NCBI GenBank assembly: GCA_905221605.1
Contig: CAJNDS010000624.1
Span: forward strand, 432,001 to 496,000
DNA from: Symbiodinium natans
Lineage: Eukaryota > Sar > Dinophyceae > Suessiales > Symbiodiniaceae
Direction: 5' to 3'
DNA length: 64,000 nt
Under the pieces are notes generated by a model, which saw only the letters and a program-made list of their open reading frames with translations, had not been told where the DNA came from and ran no database searches. Of the stretch, positions 32,101 to 44,894 are shown one piece after another (within the stretch, counting starts at the first letter, position 1; each line of letters begins with the position of its first letter). Position numbers and translations under genes: made by a program.

Positions 32101-35100
32101 CTAAACCCTAAACCCTAAACCCTAAACCCTAGACCGAAAGGAGGCCCTGCTTCCATGAGCTAGGAAGGTGAGGTCGCGCACGCCTGCATCCACTTGTGCG
32201 TGCAGAACTGCCGCCGGCAACACCACATTCAGGAGGGGGTTTACGATATTAGGGGTTTAGGGTTTAGGGTTTGGGGTTTGGGGTGTAGGGTTTAGGGTTT
32301 AGGGTTTAGGGTTTAGGGTTTGGGGTGTAGGGTTTAGGGTTTAGGGTTTAGGGTTGAGGGTTTAGGGTTTAGGGTTTAGGGTTTAGGGTTTAGGGTTTAG
32401 GGTACCTTCCTTATTATAAGGCGACCCCACTATCTGGGCCTCTATAGAGGGCTTATCGTAAACCCCTAGGAAGAGCCAAGCTCCAACACGCTCCCGTCAC
32501 GAACACCCTGGCAAGTCCCCTGCAGCTCCGTCTTACTGCGTCACCAAAGTGGATGAAGAATGCTGACCGAAATCTCCAGTGCTACATGTGTACTCATCCA
32601 CCATCATCCACCCCGAAACTCTGGCACCCAAAGAATTTCATCTGAGGTACATGGACTACGAGTCACCCGCACCGCGCCTTGTTCACTTTCTCGCTACTGG
32701 CCAGATAGTCCTGAGATATTGTGAGGTAGAGGTTCCAGAACATCGACATGGCTCAAACCTAAAGACCCACGCCACTCATGACGCTCTCGGGCTTTTTCAT
32801 CGCTGTGCACCTGCACGCAGAAACTTGTTTGACGGCGGAGGTGCTCCTCGCCTGCCTGTCAGAATGCTTTTGGCGGTTCGGGAGGCAGGGGGTTTAGGGT
32901 TGAGGGTTTAGGGATTTGGGTTTAGGGTTTAGGGTTTAGGGCTTAGGGTTAAGGGATAATAGGCTCTGCAAAAACCAAGGGTTGAACCCCCAAGCCCAGA
33001 CACCTCCATGTCACCAGTGCGCCGCCCCAACCACATTGGTCCCAGCATGCTGCACTTGCCAGGTGGTAGGCCACGCCGCCGGGTAAACAATCTGGTTGGC
33101 TTGCCCCTCCGGCTCAGATTGGCTATAAGGCTCTGTGTGGTTTCTAGGGGCATTTTGAGTGAGAAAACGGTAAGGGGACACGGGACTCGTCAGAGCTTGG
33201 GGCTGTCGGACTTTCGGGTTCAGGGTAGAAGGCTTTCAAGGCTTTTCTTTTTCATTGGGGGCGGGGGTGGGTCAATTTGGGATCTCTGGCCCTTCAGGCC
33301 TTTCTGGGCTGTAGTGAGTTCACCCTCCAGGAGCTCAAGTATGCCAAGCCTTCCCAAAGGATCCAAATGGGCTTAGGGCTCCCAATCCACTAAACCCCTG
33401 AACCCGACCCAGTCTGAGATCACATCTGTTTGGGGTTCAGATCTGAGGGTTTAGGGCTTAGGGCTTGGGGTTTAGGGTTCCGGTTGGTTTAGGGCTCAGG
33501 GTTCAGGATTGGTTCAGGGGGTTTAGGGCTGAGGGTTTAAGGGATCCCGCTGGAAAGGGATCCACATGTAAACAAACCCTTAAACCCTAAACCCTGAGCA
33601 GTACCGCGAAAACGGGTTGACTTACAGGGGCGTAGGCTCTAGGGTTTAGGGTTTAGGGTTTAGGGTTTAGGGTTTAGGGTTTAGGGTTTAGGGTTTAGGG
33701 TTTAGGGATTAGGGCCTTAGGGTTGAAGGTTGCGGTATAGGGGTTTAAGGGGTCCAAGCCAGGCAACCCAAGAGGCATCCCAACCAGACCACCACCCCGC
33801 CATCCAGACTGTATCCGGCCAACTGGGCCCACCTATATATACTGAACTGGGAACCCTAGCAAAAGTGATGATTTCGGCTGTTTCTTAGGACTTATAGTAC
33901 CAAAATTTTTTAACAAAATCTTCCCAAGAATTCCCAAGCCACACCCTGTGACTGTGGGCCACCATTCATACGGCCAGGCTGTGGCATCCGGCGACGGGGT
34001 TGTAGGTCTGGGCGTCTTTCTTCGAGGAAAGGGTCAAGCTTCGGGCTTCAAAAGCAAGCGGCTCTCGGTTGGGTTCTGCTGTGCCTCTCATGGGGTATGA
34101 TTTTCAGATGCTGCCCTCAGCTTCCACGGGAACAGCCCTCAAACCCTCAAAAAGCCCCTCTCAGCCCCTGCGACGAAGGATCCTCCCCTTCCCTGCGCGC
34201 CCTGGCTTCCAGCAACTGCAGAGGGCTTTATCTAGTTAGAATGGGTTTAGGTTTTAGGGTTTAGTGTTTAGGGTTTAGGGTGTAGGGGTACTGCTTGCTA
34301 GATCATTCTGTGAGAGATTCCGCAGGGGTAATCTTGGCCTCCGGTATTAAACGTCCTCAATTGCACAAAAAGCCCACATCCTGTGCTGCCCGAGCTGCCG
34401 CTGCCCAGAAGGGTTTAAGCTTGCACCGAAGGCAAACAGCAGGTTCACAACCTCCCAGTGACGCTGCTGTATGGCCATGGTCAGGGGGGTTCCATTCGGC
34501 CTGAGCTGGACGGCTTTGAAGTCGGGATTTCATAGCTTGGTCGTTTGAAATTTTGGCACAGGAGTGCAGAAACTCGGGAGAAGAGGGTTTAGGGTTTAGG
34601 GTTTAGGGTTTAGGGTTTAGGGTTTAGGGTTTAGGGTTTAGGGTTTAGGGTTTAGGGTTTAGGGTTTAGGGTTTAGGGTTTAGGGTTTAGGGTTTAGGGT
34701 TTAGGTCTGGAACGACAGACGTTCTTTGAGCCCTGCGGCCTTATCCTCGTGTTGCAGTTGCACGCGGCGCCAGCATCCAGAAGAAGCCGCACCTGAGCAG
34801 CCCAGAAACCATATTCTATTACGGGCACCCCCCCTTTTTGTGGTTGGCTACTTTAAAAACGGGAACCCAGAACCCAAAAAAAGAGTAAAAGGGTACCACC
34901 GGGCTACCTAAACCCTAAACCCTAAACCCTAAACCCTAAACCCTAAACCCTAAACCCAAGGCACAATGCTCACGTGGCCCTCCTGGGATGCGATGCAGAG
35001 GGGCGTGGCCCCATCAACCGAGCAGGCCTTGTCCACGTCGGCTCCAAACGCCAGCAGCGAGGTCACCTCTACTCCCCCTTAGAACCTGAATAAAAAATAC

Positions 35101-38100
35101 TAAGAAGAAGAATGATATTGTTCATATCCTCTTGGGTTTTAAAAAAAAGCGAAAATCAAAAATGATTCCCAAGGGGGATATGGTCACCACCTCAACATTG
35201 CCTTGTTGGGCCGCGTGGTAGAGAGGGGTAGCTCCATAGTCCGTGCTGGCGAGATCTTTGTCCGCACCAGCCTCCAGCAACATACGCACGATCGCCAGGT
35301 AACCCGTATGAGCGGCCATGACGAGGGGAGTGTGGCACCCTAGGGCTATGTCGACGTCGGCGCGGCAATCCAACAGCAAGCGAACAACGTCCTCGTGACC
35401 GTTGCTCGACGCCAGACATAGCGGCGTTGCACCATCGGATCTTCGACCTACATTTATGTCAGCACGTGCATCCAGCAGCACCTGCACCATTTGTGTGGAG
35501 CCATGGTTTGCGGCGTGGAAGATGGGTCGCGTCAAGTTAGGTCCGCAGTCTTTGTTGACGTTCGCCCTCACCTCCGCCAAGAAGCGCACGACCTCCAGGT
35601 GGTCTCTCTGGCTTGCGATGTGGACAGGCGTCAACTCGTTGTAAATATGGCCTCTCAGGGATGAACTTTGTCCCCAACAAAGCCTATGTCAAGAAGATCC
35701 GCTGAAAGGTACTCTGCAGGGTTCGTGGTTCAGGGCTCAGGGTTCAGGGTTCAGGGTTTAGGGTTCAGGGTTTAGGGTTCAGGGTTCAGGGTTCGGGGTT
35801 CAGGGTTCAGGGTTCAGGGTTCAGGGTTTAGGGTTTAGGGTTTAGGGTGGTTTCGGGTGTGCCCTGGAAGGGGCCTGGGGAGCAGGCGTTGTCCTTGTCC
35901 GCACCAGCCTCCACAATAAGCTTGGCACACTGTAATGCCCCAGCCCGAGCGGCGCCTCGGCTGACGGGGGTTTAGGGGTCTCTAGGGTAGTAGGGGTCCA
36001 CTTGGGGTTTAGGATTTAGGGTTTAGGGGTTAAGGTGTTTAGGGCTTCAGGTTTATGGCTTGAGGGTTGAGAGGTTCAGGGGTAGGGTTTTTAGGGTTTA
36101 GGGCTCATGTTCCTGGGGCTTGAGGTTTAGGGTGCAAGGCTCAGGGCGAACATGTTGGGGCCTCGTAGTCAGGGGGCGTGACAAGTTACCTACGAACTCA
36201 CACGTAGTGTTTGAGGGGTTACAGGTAGGGTCTGGGGGCTCAGGCTCCAATGCTTGTTTTAAGTCAGCACGGGATCCTCAGGAACTCCCAAAACAGAGCA
36301 CCCTAGACCCCAAACCCCAAACCCTAAACCCCAAACCCTAAACCCTAAACCCTAAACACCAAACCCTAAACCCCAAACCCTAAACCCCAGACCCCCGAAA
36401 AGAGCTCCGAAATGCTGTAGAGAGCAGTGAGGTTGAAATTGTTTCGCAGATCCGGATCCTGAGCCACGGTTTAGGGTTTAGGGTTTAGGGTTTAGGCTTT
36501 AGGCTTTTGGGTTTAGGGTTTAGGGTTTAGGGTTTAGGGTTTAGGGTTTAGGGTTTAGGGTTTAGGGTTTAGGGTTTAGGGTTTAGGGTTTAGGGTCCTG
36601 CGGGCGTGACAAGATGGCGTCCACCTCCAGCACAGAATTCCGCTGCGTCGCGGAGATCAGCTCATCGACATCTTGAAAGTCCTGAGGGAAAACTTGGACA
36701 AAACTTCAAACCCTAAAAACTAAAAAACAATTAAAAAATAAGAAGGTCCTGATTTCGGAAGGACCCAAGAGGAAATGGAGCCTCGTGCTGAGCCACCCCC
36801 GAACCTCACATCGGATTTCGGGTCCGGGGGGTTCTCTCTATCTTCAAGGCAACATTGGGGGATAGGATATAGGGGGGACCCTTGAGAATATAGACCCTCT
36901 CAATAAGGTCCCTGTGTAAGAGAGCCAGAAGAGGGTTCAGAAGGGTTCCCTTTTCAGGGCCCCCCTAATCCTACCTAGGAAACATGACCCTATACCCTAC
37001 CCCCTTTTGTCCCTAAACCCTGAACCCTGAACCCTGAACCCTGAACCCTGAACCCTAAACCCTAAACCCTAAACCCTAAACCCTAAACCCTAAACCCTAA
37101 ACCCTAAACCCTAAACCCTAGCTTGCTCGGAACATCGCCGTCCTCCGCAGGCGGGAGGAACCCGAGCAGGACCAATTGCAGGTCTCCCCAAACGTCCAGC
37201 GGCGCGTCGTCCTCGAGCCGGAATACGGAAGAAGAAGCCCTAAACCCTAAACCCTAAACCCCACTCAAGGCTTACCCCGCCGAAGCATGTAAGAACCCAA
37301 AGCCCTCCCGACTCCAGAAACGAGAGCCCGAAACCTCCAAATCCCCCCCCTCCCCCCCCAAATTAAAGTCCTAACTAAGCCCGGAGCCCAAAGGGCCTTC
37401 GTCACTCAACCCCACCCATACATACATACAGACAATTGCTGAACAAAGATGCAAAGATGAATGAAGTTCCCCGAAAGAAACACGTGGCCAAAACCCTAAA
37501 CCCTAAACCCTAAACCCTAAACCCTAAACCCTAAACCCTAAACCCTAAACCCTAAACCGCCTCCAGCACCCCGAAGCCGGCCACCAGGCGCTGGCGGAAG
37601 CGGGGAAGGCCGATGATCCCCTGGAGGTGCCGCTTCAGTGCTCGCACGGGCAGGCCCACCTTGAGGGTTTAGGGTTTAGGGTTTAGGGTTCAGGGTTTAG
37701 GGTTTAGGGTTTAGGGTTTGGGGTTTAGGGTTTAGGGTTTCGGGTTTAGGGGTTTACGGATCGGGGAGGGCCTTAGGGCCGTAGGGCATGTAGGGTTTGA
37801 TGAGTTTGGGCTGCGGCGCAGGCATCGGAAACTTTGGGGCATGTATGGTGGTTTTTCAGATTTCCAGCACCTGCGGATGGGGAGGGTGGCCGGGGGGTGC
37901 TCATAATTTCCTGGAAAGCTGGTCAACCTACAGCGCTGGAACGCCCTAAACCCTCAACCCTGAACCCGAAACTCGAAACGTGGCCCTGGCCTGACCCGCC
38001 ATCTCCTGCAATTCCTCAACAGCCAGGCTGGCTACCTCCTCGCCAGATGCCCACCGAATCCGGATCATGGCACAAACCTGTGAAACTCGCAAGCCTGCAA

Positions 38101-38143
38101 CGGGGAAGCCTGATGGATCTGTCAAGGGGTCGGAATGGCACGT

Positions 38144-38183
<40 letters not shown>

Positions 38184-41100
38184 GGGGGGGAAAGAACTAG
38201 ATGCTGCTTCGGTTGGTTTCCAAGAACTGTGGCTGCCGTGCAGCTGGAGCCGAAAGTCGTGTGTGTTAAGGTTTAGGGTTCAGGGTTTAGGGTTTAGGGT
38301 TTAAGGTTTAGGGATCCTTCTGTAGTGACTGTGCAAGATAGATGCTGAAGCAAGGAAGAAGCTTCAAACACCTCTGCGCAGAAGCTCAGACCTGCCAGTA
38401 TGCCCTGAAAACCCTGTGCCCGGCAATGGGGGGAAGGGGTCAAGTGGTAGGGCCTCTGGACCCTAAAACTCCAAAGCTGGAAAGACGATAAGATACCAAC
38501 AGGCAAGATGGAAAGCACGCCGAGGCCGCATGACCGAGCCCAAGCCGCATCTATTCTGACAAGCTTCATCCTAAACCCTAAACCCTGAACCCTAAACCCT
38601 AAACCCTAAACCCTAAACCTGAAAAGGTGTTTTTCCTAGAAAGTTCAAGGTTTGGGGCTAGAGTTTTCGGATCCAGGGCCTGATTGTTCCCAACCCAAGC
38701 AGGGGATCCGAAAAATGGGCCCTCAATGTGGGTCCCTTGCTATATACCCCAGTATATACACCATAAACCCTAAACCCTAAACCCTAAACCTTAAACCCTA
38801 AACCCTAAACCCTAAACCCTAAACCCATAAATCGGATCCCTATAAACAAGGGTAAGGGACCATGCTAAGGGCCCATGGTTCTGGCCTTAGACCAGGCCTT
38901 CGGCTTAGAGTCCTCATCCCCATTTGCCTTAAACTCAGGGTTTAGGGGTAGGTGTTAAGGCTTAGGGCTTCGGGCTTAGGGTTTAGGGTTTAGGGCTTAG
39001 GGCTTAGGGCTTAGGGCTTAGGGCTTAGGGCTTAGGGCTTCGGGCTTAGGGCTTAGGGCTTAGGGCTTAGGGCTTAGGGCTTAGGGCTTAGGGCTTAGGG
39101 CTTAGGGCTTAGGGCTTAGGGCTTAGGGTTTAGGGTTTGCTTAGGGCTTAGGGCTTAGGGCTTAGGGCTCTTAGGGCTCTTAGGGCTCTTAGGGCTTAGG
39201 GCTTAGGGCTTAGGGCTCAGGGCTCAGGGCTTGGCTTAGGGCTGAGGGCTTAGGGCTTAGGGCTTCGGTTGGGGTTTTAGGGGTCTCACTTCTTGCGCTC
39301 ACCGCGGCAGCTAAGGCACGGGCCATGAAGTAGAGGCCAGGGCCCTCTGCATCCACTCCGCCCACGAGGATGTCGGTCTCGCGAGGCTACACAAGGTTTA
39401 GGGTTTGGGGTTTTTCGGGTTTAGGGTTTTGGGTTTAGGGTTTAGGGTTTAGGCTTTAGGGTTTAGGGTTTAGGAAGCTAAAACAATGGGGCCTACTTAG
39501 TCAATTTGAGTGGCTCTTCTGCGCAGCTCGTGAATTTGAATGGCTATTCTGCGCACTTGGTCTGAGGATTCGGTGATTCTATGTGGACTCACTAAACCCT
39601 AAACCCTAAACCCTAAACCCTATAAACCCTATAAACCCTATAAACCCTATAAACCCTATAAACCCTATAAACCCTATAAACCCTATAAACCCTATAAACC
39701 CTATAAACCCTAAATCCTCAACCCTGAAAAGGGGGTTCAGGAGCCAGGGCACGACGCAAAGCTGCAAGGACACATCTTCGAGGTGGTCTCCCAGCTCATG
39801 GGCTCACTCATCTTTTTTGTGCGGATTTGAGAGACTTTGGAGCAGCGAATGGGCGTGGACCTTACACGTCACAAGGCTAAGATTCGTTGTTTGGCAGAGC
39901 TTCAATTTGGGGGAACTCTGCATCCAGTCCGATAATGCTTGCTGGGAGCTCTTCATATTCTGCCTCGAGAGTGACTCAGCCGCATGGACAACTGCTTTCG
40001 CACAAGATGGTCGGCGGTTGGGATGGCACCTCTGAAATATACCATTTCAGTAGGACTGGTGTCTTGCTTTCAGGGTCGTCACAACTGCACCATGTTCAAG
40101 GATTCGGTGACCGAGCCTTGAACATGCTTGCTGGCAGCTGCACCGGGATTCGGTGTATGCAATGCTGGCAAAGGAGTAACCAGGGGATGGAACATCGGCA
40201 CTACCGTGTTCCATGCGCATCCGGTGGCCCTACCTCCGCATCCACTGCTGGCTTATGATGACGTCCTTCTGAAAGGGCCGTGTGGTTTGACCATGGGTTG
40301 CATTCGTGGTAGTCCACGGGGTCTTTGCGGGCCTCTTCTGACACAGCGTCATATGGTCTTGTGCTTGTGAATGATGCTCTAGCGAATCGGTATTTTCAAC
40401 CGTAGGTGTACGAGAAAATCTTCTCATGACCTCGTTTCTCATCGTCTTGGTTCCTGGGAGCTTGCCCGGTAGATTTCTGCGCCGCACCCTGTGAGTGCAT
40501 ACTGTCCTCGAAGTCGTGATGTGCACACGGCTTCTGTCGAAATGCTAGTCTTTTCTATCAACCCTAAACCCTTCCATGGAGGACCTCGCAAAAGCACTGA
40601 ACCCTCAGCCTCCAGAACAACCGGGTCAATGAAATCCTCAGCCCCTGCGGCCTGGAAGGGGCCTTTTCTCAGCGCATGCGCGAGCTCGTTCCGCGTGAAG
40701 CTCGCGGCAGCCTACGTGGCAAATGCGCTACCCCAAACCCTAAACCCTAAACCCTAAAGCCTAAAGCCTAAAGCCTAAAACCTTAAACCCCCAAAGTGCA
40801 GCTACCTTCCCTGCATGTAGGGGCTGTGTCTATAGCACTTGCGAGACATGAAACCCTGCGGCACGGGCTCCTTCCTCTGGTTCTTATCAGGGAATGAGGG
40901 AATTTAGGGCCCGATATGTATCCTTTAAGGGGGTTTAGGGTTTAGGGTTTAGCGTTTAGGGTTTAGGGTTTAGGGTTTGGGGTTTAGGGTTTAGGGTTTA
41001 GGGTTTAGGGTTTAGGGTTTAGGGTTTAGGGTTTGAGGGATAGGAAATTCGTACCCTAAGAACCAGCCAGTCCTTGGTGGACATGGGGATTCCTGTTCTG

Positions 41101-43690
41101 AGCTCGTTCAGCTTCACGTTCTTCTCGATGAACTCCATCTGGCAGAAGGCGGTTTTAGGGTTTCGGTTTAGGGTTCAGGGTTTAGGGTGTAGGGTTTAGG
41201 GGGGTTTAGATGTTCGACCCTGCGCCCGAATTAACAACATCCCTCAACCCTTAGACACCTTGTGGCACTTCCAAGTTGCTTCTTTGGTTGGGGAGGGGGG
41301 GTTGGCCTAATCTTTGCTCCGAACAATTCGGTGCCCAAACGGACGAAACTACAATTCGGGGTCTGGGCTTCGTCGTCACTTTGGGCTCCTACTTTGCCCC
41401 GAGCGCTGAGGCCCTGAGTGCTACAGGCGTCAGGGGGAGGACCCTAACCCCGTACTCTTCTGCCTAAACTAAACCCGCAACCCCCATCCCCCCCCACCCC
41501 AAAAAGAAACAAACAAAACCCTAAACTTTGTGAACATTAACATGTCCAAGGGGCGAAGTTCGCTGTGTCGGCGGGCGGACCGGAGCAGGCGAAAAGCATG
41601 TTGCCGACCTCCGCGCAGGCTTCCAGCTGGGACGTTCAGGTGGCACTTCTCCAACAGTTCAACCGGCATTCATTCCTCCAAAAAGACAAGGAAACTCAAG
41701 AAAACCAAACTTATTATACTCAGCCCCAAACCCTTAACCCAATGAGGTTTCAGGGGCTCTGGATCCCCACTCCCCGGTTCATGTGCAGCCTGACCTCCAT
41801 GATGAGCCCCCCCGTTGTAAGGTGCTCTTGCAGCCAAAGGATTCGAATGTACTACTGTGCTCACGTACTCCTGTGGACTATGTACTGCTCTTCGGTTATA
41901 CTAGTACTCATTCACTGATCTGCTCATTTACTCTTACTCAGCTACTCGTGCTAAGATGCTGACGGACGAATATACCGAAAATATGATAGCGCTGGACAGA
42001 TTTTGAACAAATACTATATTAGTAGTATACTGATATTATACGAGTATATGCGGAAAAACATGATACCAATATGAACTCTGTACTAATGTTAGATTATTGG
42101 CATACTAATGTTCTACGTATATACTACATAACTATCACACTAACGTAGTACTAATATCGTCTCTAAAACTATGCAAATATTTCCTACAGTCGCACTCACA
42201 ATATAATATAACAATATTATACCTATAGTACGCGTTTTTAATGCCAACACTACAACAATACATACTCATATCATACAAATAGTATACGAAAATGAAGCCA
42301 AAACTATAAGAATATGAAAGACAACTGTGACTACTGGACTTCGAACAACATACGAATGTACTACGAATGCACGACGAATATGCTACTAACGTACTATTGG
42401 TATGCTGCGAATGTACGACGAGCATGCTACGGATATACTACGAGAATAAAGCGAATATTTTCTAATTGTAGTAACTTCCTGCTGGTCTACCTATTTGCTG
42501 CTAGCATACTACTGGTGTACTACCAATATGCAGCTCATATACTACTAACATGCTACTGCCATACTACGAATGTAGTACTAATGTACTACGAAGAGACTCA
42601 TAGTATACTACCATACACTAGCATCGTCGCATTTTTGTGTACACTGATCTACTACTCGACCAACTTACTACCAAACTTCAAACCCAATGATCTACGCATC
42701 TACTCCTGCTAATCACGTCCGTCTGATCACGAATCTGCTGATCTGCTCGTAGGCTAATCTACAAATCTACTAGCATGCCAGTCTTTTCATCTCCTAGTGT
42801 ACTCATCTTCTTACCTACAAATACACGAACCTACTATTCTGCTAGTCTGAAATTATATAATGCTTCAAACTGAGATACGGTGGATGGACAAAACCAGCGC
42901 ACTTCCCGCGCCCCTTCAATTTCAATGTTGATGCATGGCTGACGCAGGATTTGGGTCATTCGCACACATACCTTTTTGCACTTGTTCTGGGAAACCAATA
43001 ATTATGAAGATTCGGGGTTTAGAAGGGATGGCCTGCGGTAGAAAAATGATGCAGGATTTCGTCTATCAACAGTTACGAGATGGTTTGACAAAAAGGTAGC
43101 AAGATGGCAAGATGATTGTGTGGACAACAAAATGAAAATTACCAGATTAAAAGATACTCTTCTGAGAACATGAAGGCCGAATAACCAGCAAACCGGATAT
43201 TCTCAGAATATACACCCTAAACCCTAAACCCTAAACCCTAAACCCTAAACCCTAAACCCTAAACCCTAAACCCTAAACCCTAGTAGTAGTAAGCTTACCC
43301 AAGCCGAAACCACCGGAGACCCATCCTGGGCCTCCCAGCCCATGGCCCAGGGGCGCTTCGGGTGTTTTGGGTTTCGGATCTAGGGTTTAGGTTTTAGGGT
43401 TTAGGGTTTAGGGTTTAGGGTTTAGGGTTTAGGGTTTAGGGTTTAGGGTTTAGGGTTTTTGTTTTAGGGTTTCGGGTTTAGGGCCGGGTGGAAGGGCCTT
43501 CCAGATCTTGTCGGCATCATTCTTCAAGCGGATGATGGAGTAGGCTGCCTGAAGGCGCAGGAAGACTGTGCAACCAGGATGCTCAAGCAAAAGCACGATC
43601 AAGGGGTCTGTCTAACGAACGTGTGGGTGTGGGTGTGGGTGTGGGTGTGGGTGTGGGTGTGGGTGTGGGTGTGGGTGTGGGTGTGGGTGT

Positions 43691-43728
<38 letters not shown>

Positions 43729-44490
43729 GCGTGTGCGTGTGCGTGTGCGTGTGCGTGTGCGTGTGCGTGTGCGTGGGCGTGTGCGCGTGCGCGTTCGTCG
43801 AGCGTGGGGGAGAGTGGGGGTGTGGAGAGGTGTGCGGTGTAGTGTTGTGCAGCGTGTGGTTTAGTGGGAGTGGGTGTGTGTACGAGTGTGTGGTGTGTGG
43901 TGTGTGGAGTGTTGTGAGTGTTCGTGTGAAGTGTGGTTGTGCTGTGGGCAGTGTGCGTGGGAGTGAGAGTCCGAGCAGTAGTCTAGTGGGAGACGTGGAG
44001 AGAGTGTAGCGTTGTGAGCGTGCAGAGCAGTGAGAGGTGTGCGCGCAGGTGAGACGTACGGTGTGTGAGATGTGTGTGTGTGAGAGATGGTGTGCGAGTG
44101 TGCGAGTGGTGAGCGGTGATGAGACAGAGAGAGAGCTGGGTGAGAGTTTGAAAGAGCTGAAGAGAAGTGAGGAGGTGTGATGAGAAGTGTGAGGAGAGTG
44201 AGAGTGCGAGTGAGGGGGTGAGGGTGAGGGTGACGGGTGAGGGTGAGGGTGAGTGTGAGTGTGAGTATGGGAGTGTGAGTGTGTGAGTGTGAGTGTGCGT
44301 GTGAGTGTTGGTGTGAGGTGCAAGTGTGCGTTGCAGTGTGAGTAGTGAGATTGTGTGCGGGTGCGTGTGTGTGTGAGTGTGTGTGTGCGTGTGAAGTTTT
44401 TGTGGTGTGAGTGGGAGTGTGAAGTGTGAATGTGTGTGTGATGTCTGAGTGTGAGGTGTGTGTGTGTGTGTTGTGTGGTGTGTGAGGAGT

Positions 44491-44569
<79 letters not shown>

Positions 44570-44673
44570 GTGTGTGTGTGGGTGTGTGGTGTGTGTGTGG
44601 TGTGTGTGTGTGTGTGTGGTGTGTGTGTGTGTGTGTGTGGGTGTGTGTGTGTGTGTGTGTCGTGTGTGTGTGT

Positions 44674-44765
<92 letters not shown>

Positions 44766-44797
44766 GTGTGTAGTGGTGTGGTGTGTGTGTGTGGTGT

Positions 44798-44834
<37 letters not shown>

Positions 44835-44863
44835 GTGTGTGTGTGGTGTGTGTGTGGTGTTGG

Positions 44864-44894
<31 letters not shown>

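Noticed and set aside
42135-42712. Tyr/Thr/Ser-rich frames on both strands in the AT-rich island
   Set aside because: They follow the degenerate 11-bp repeat, and the region is intronic.
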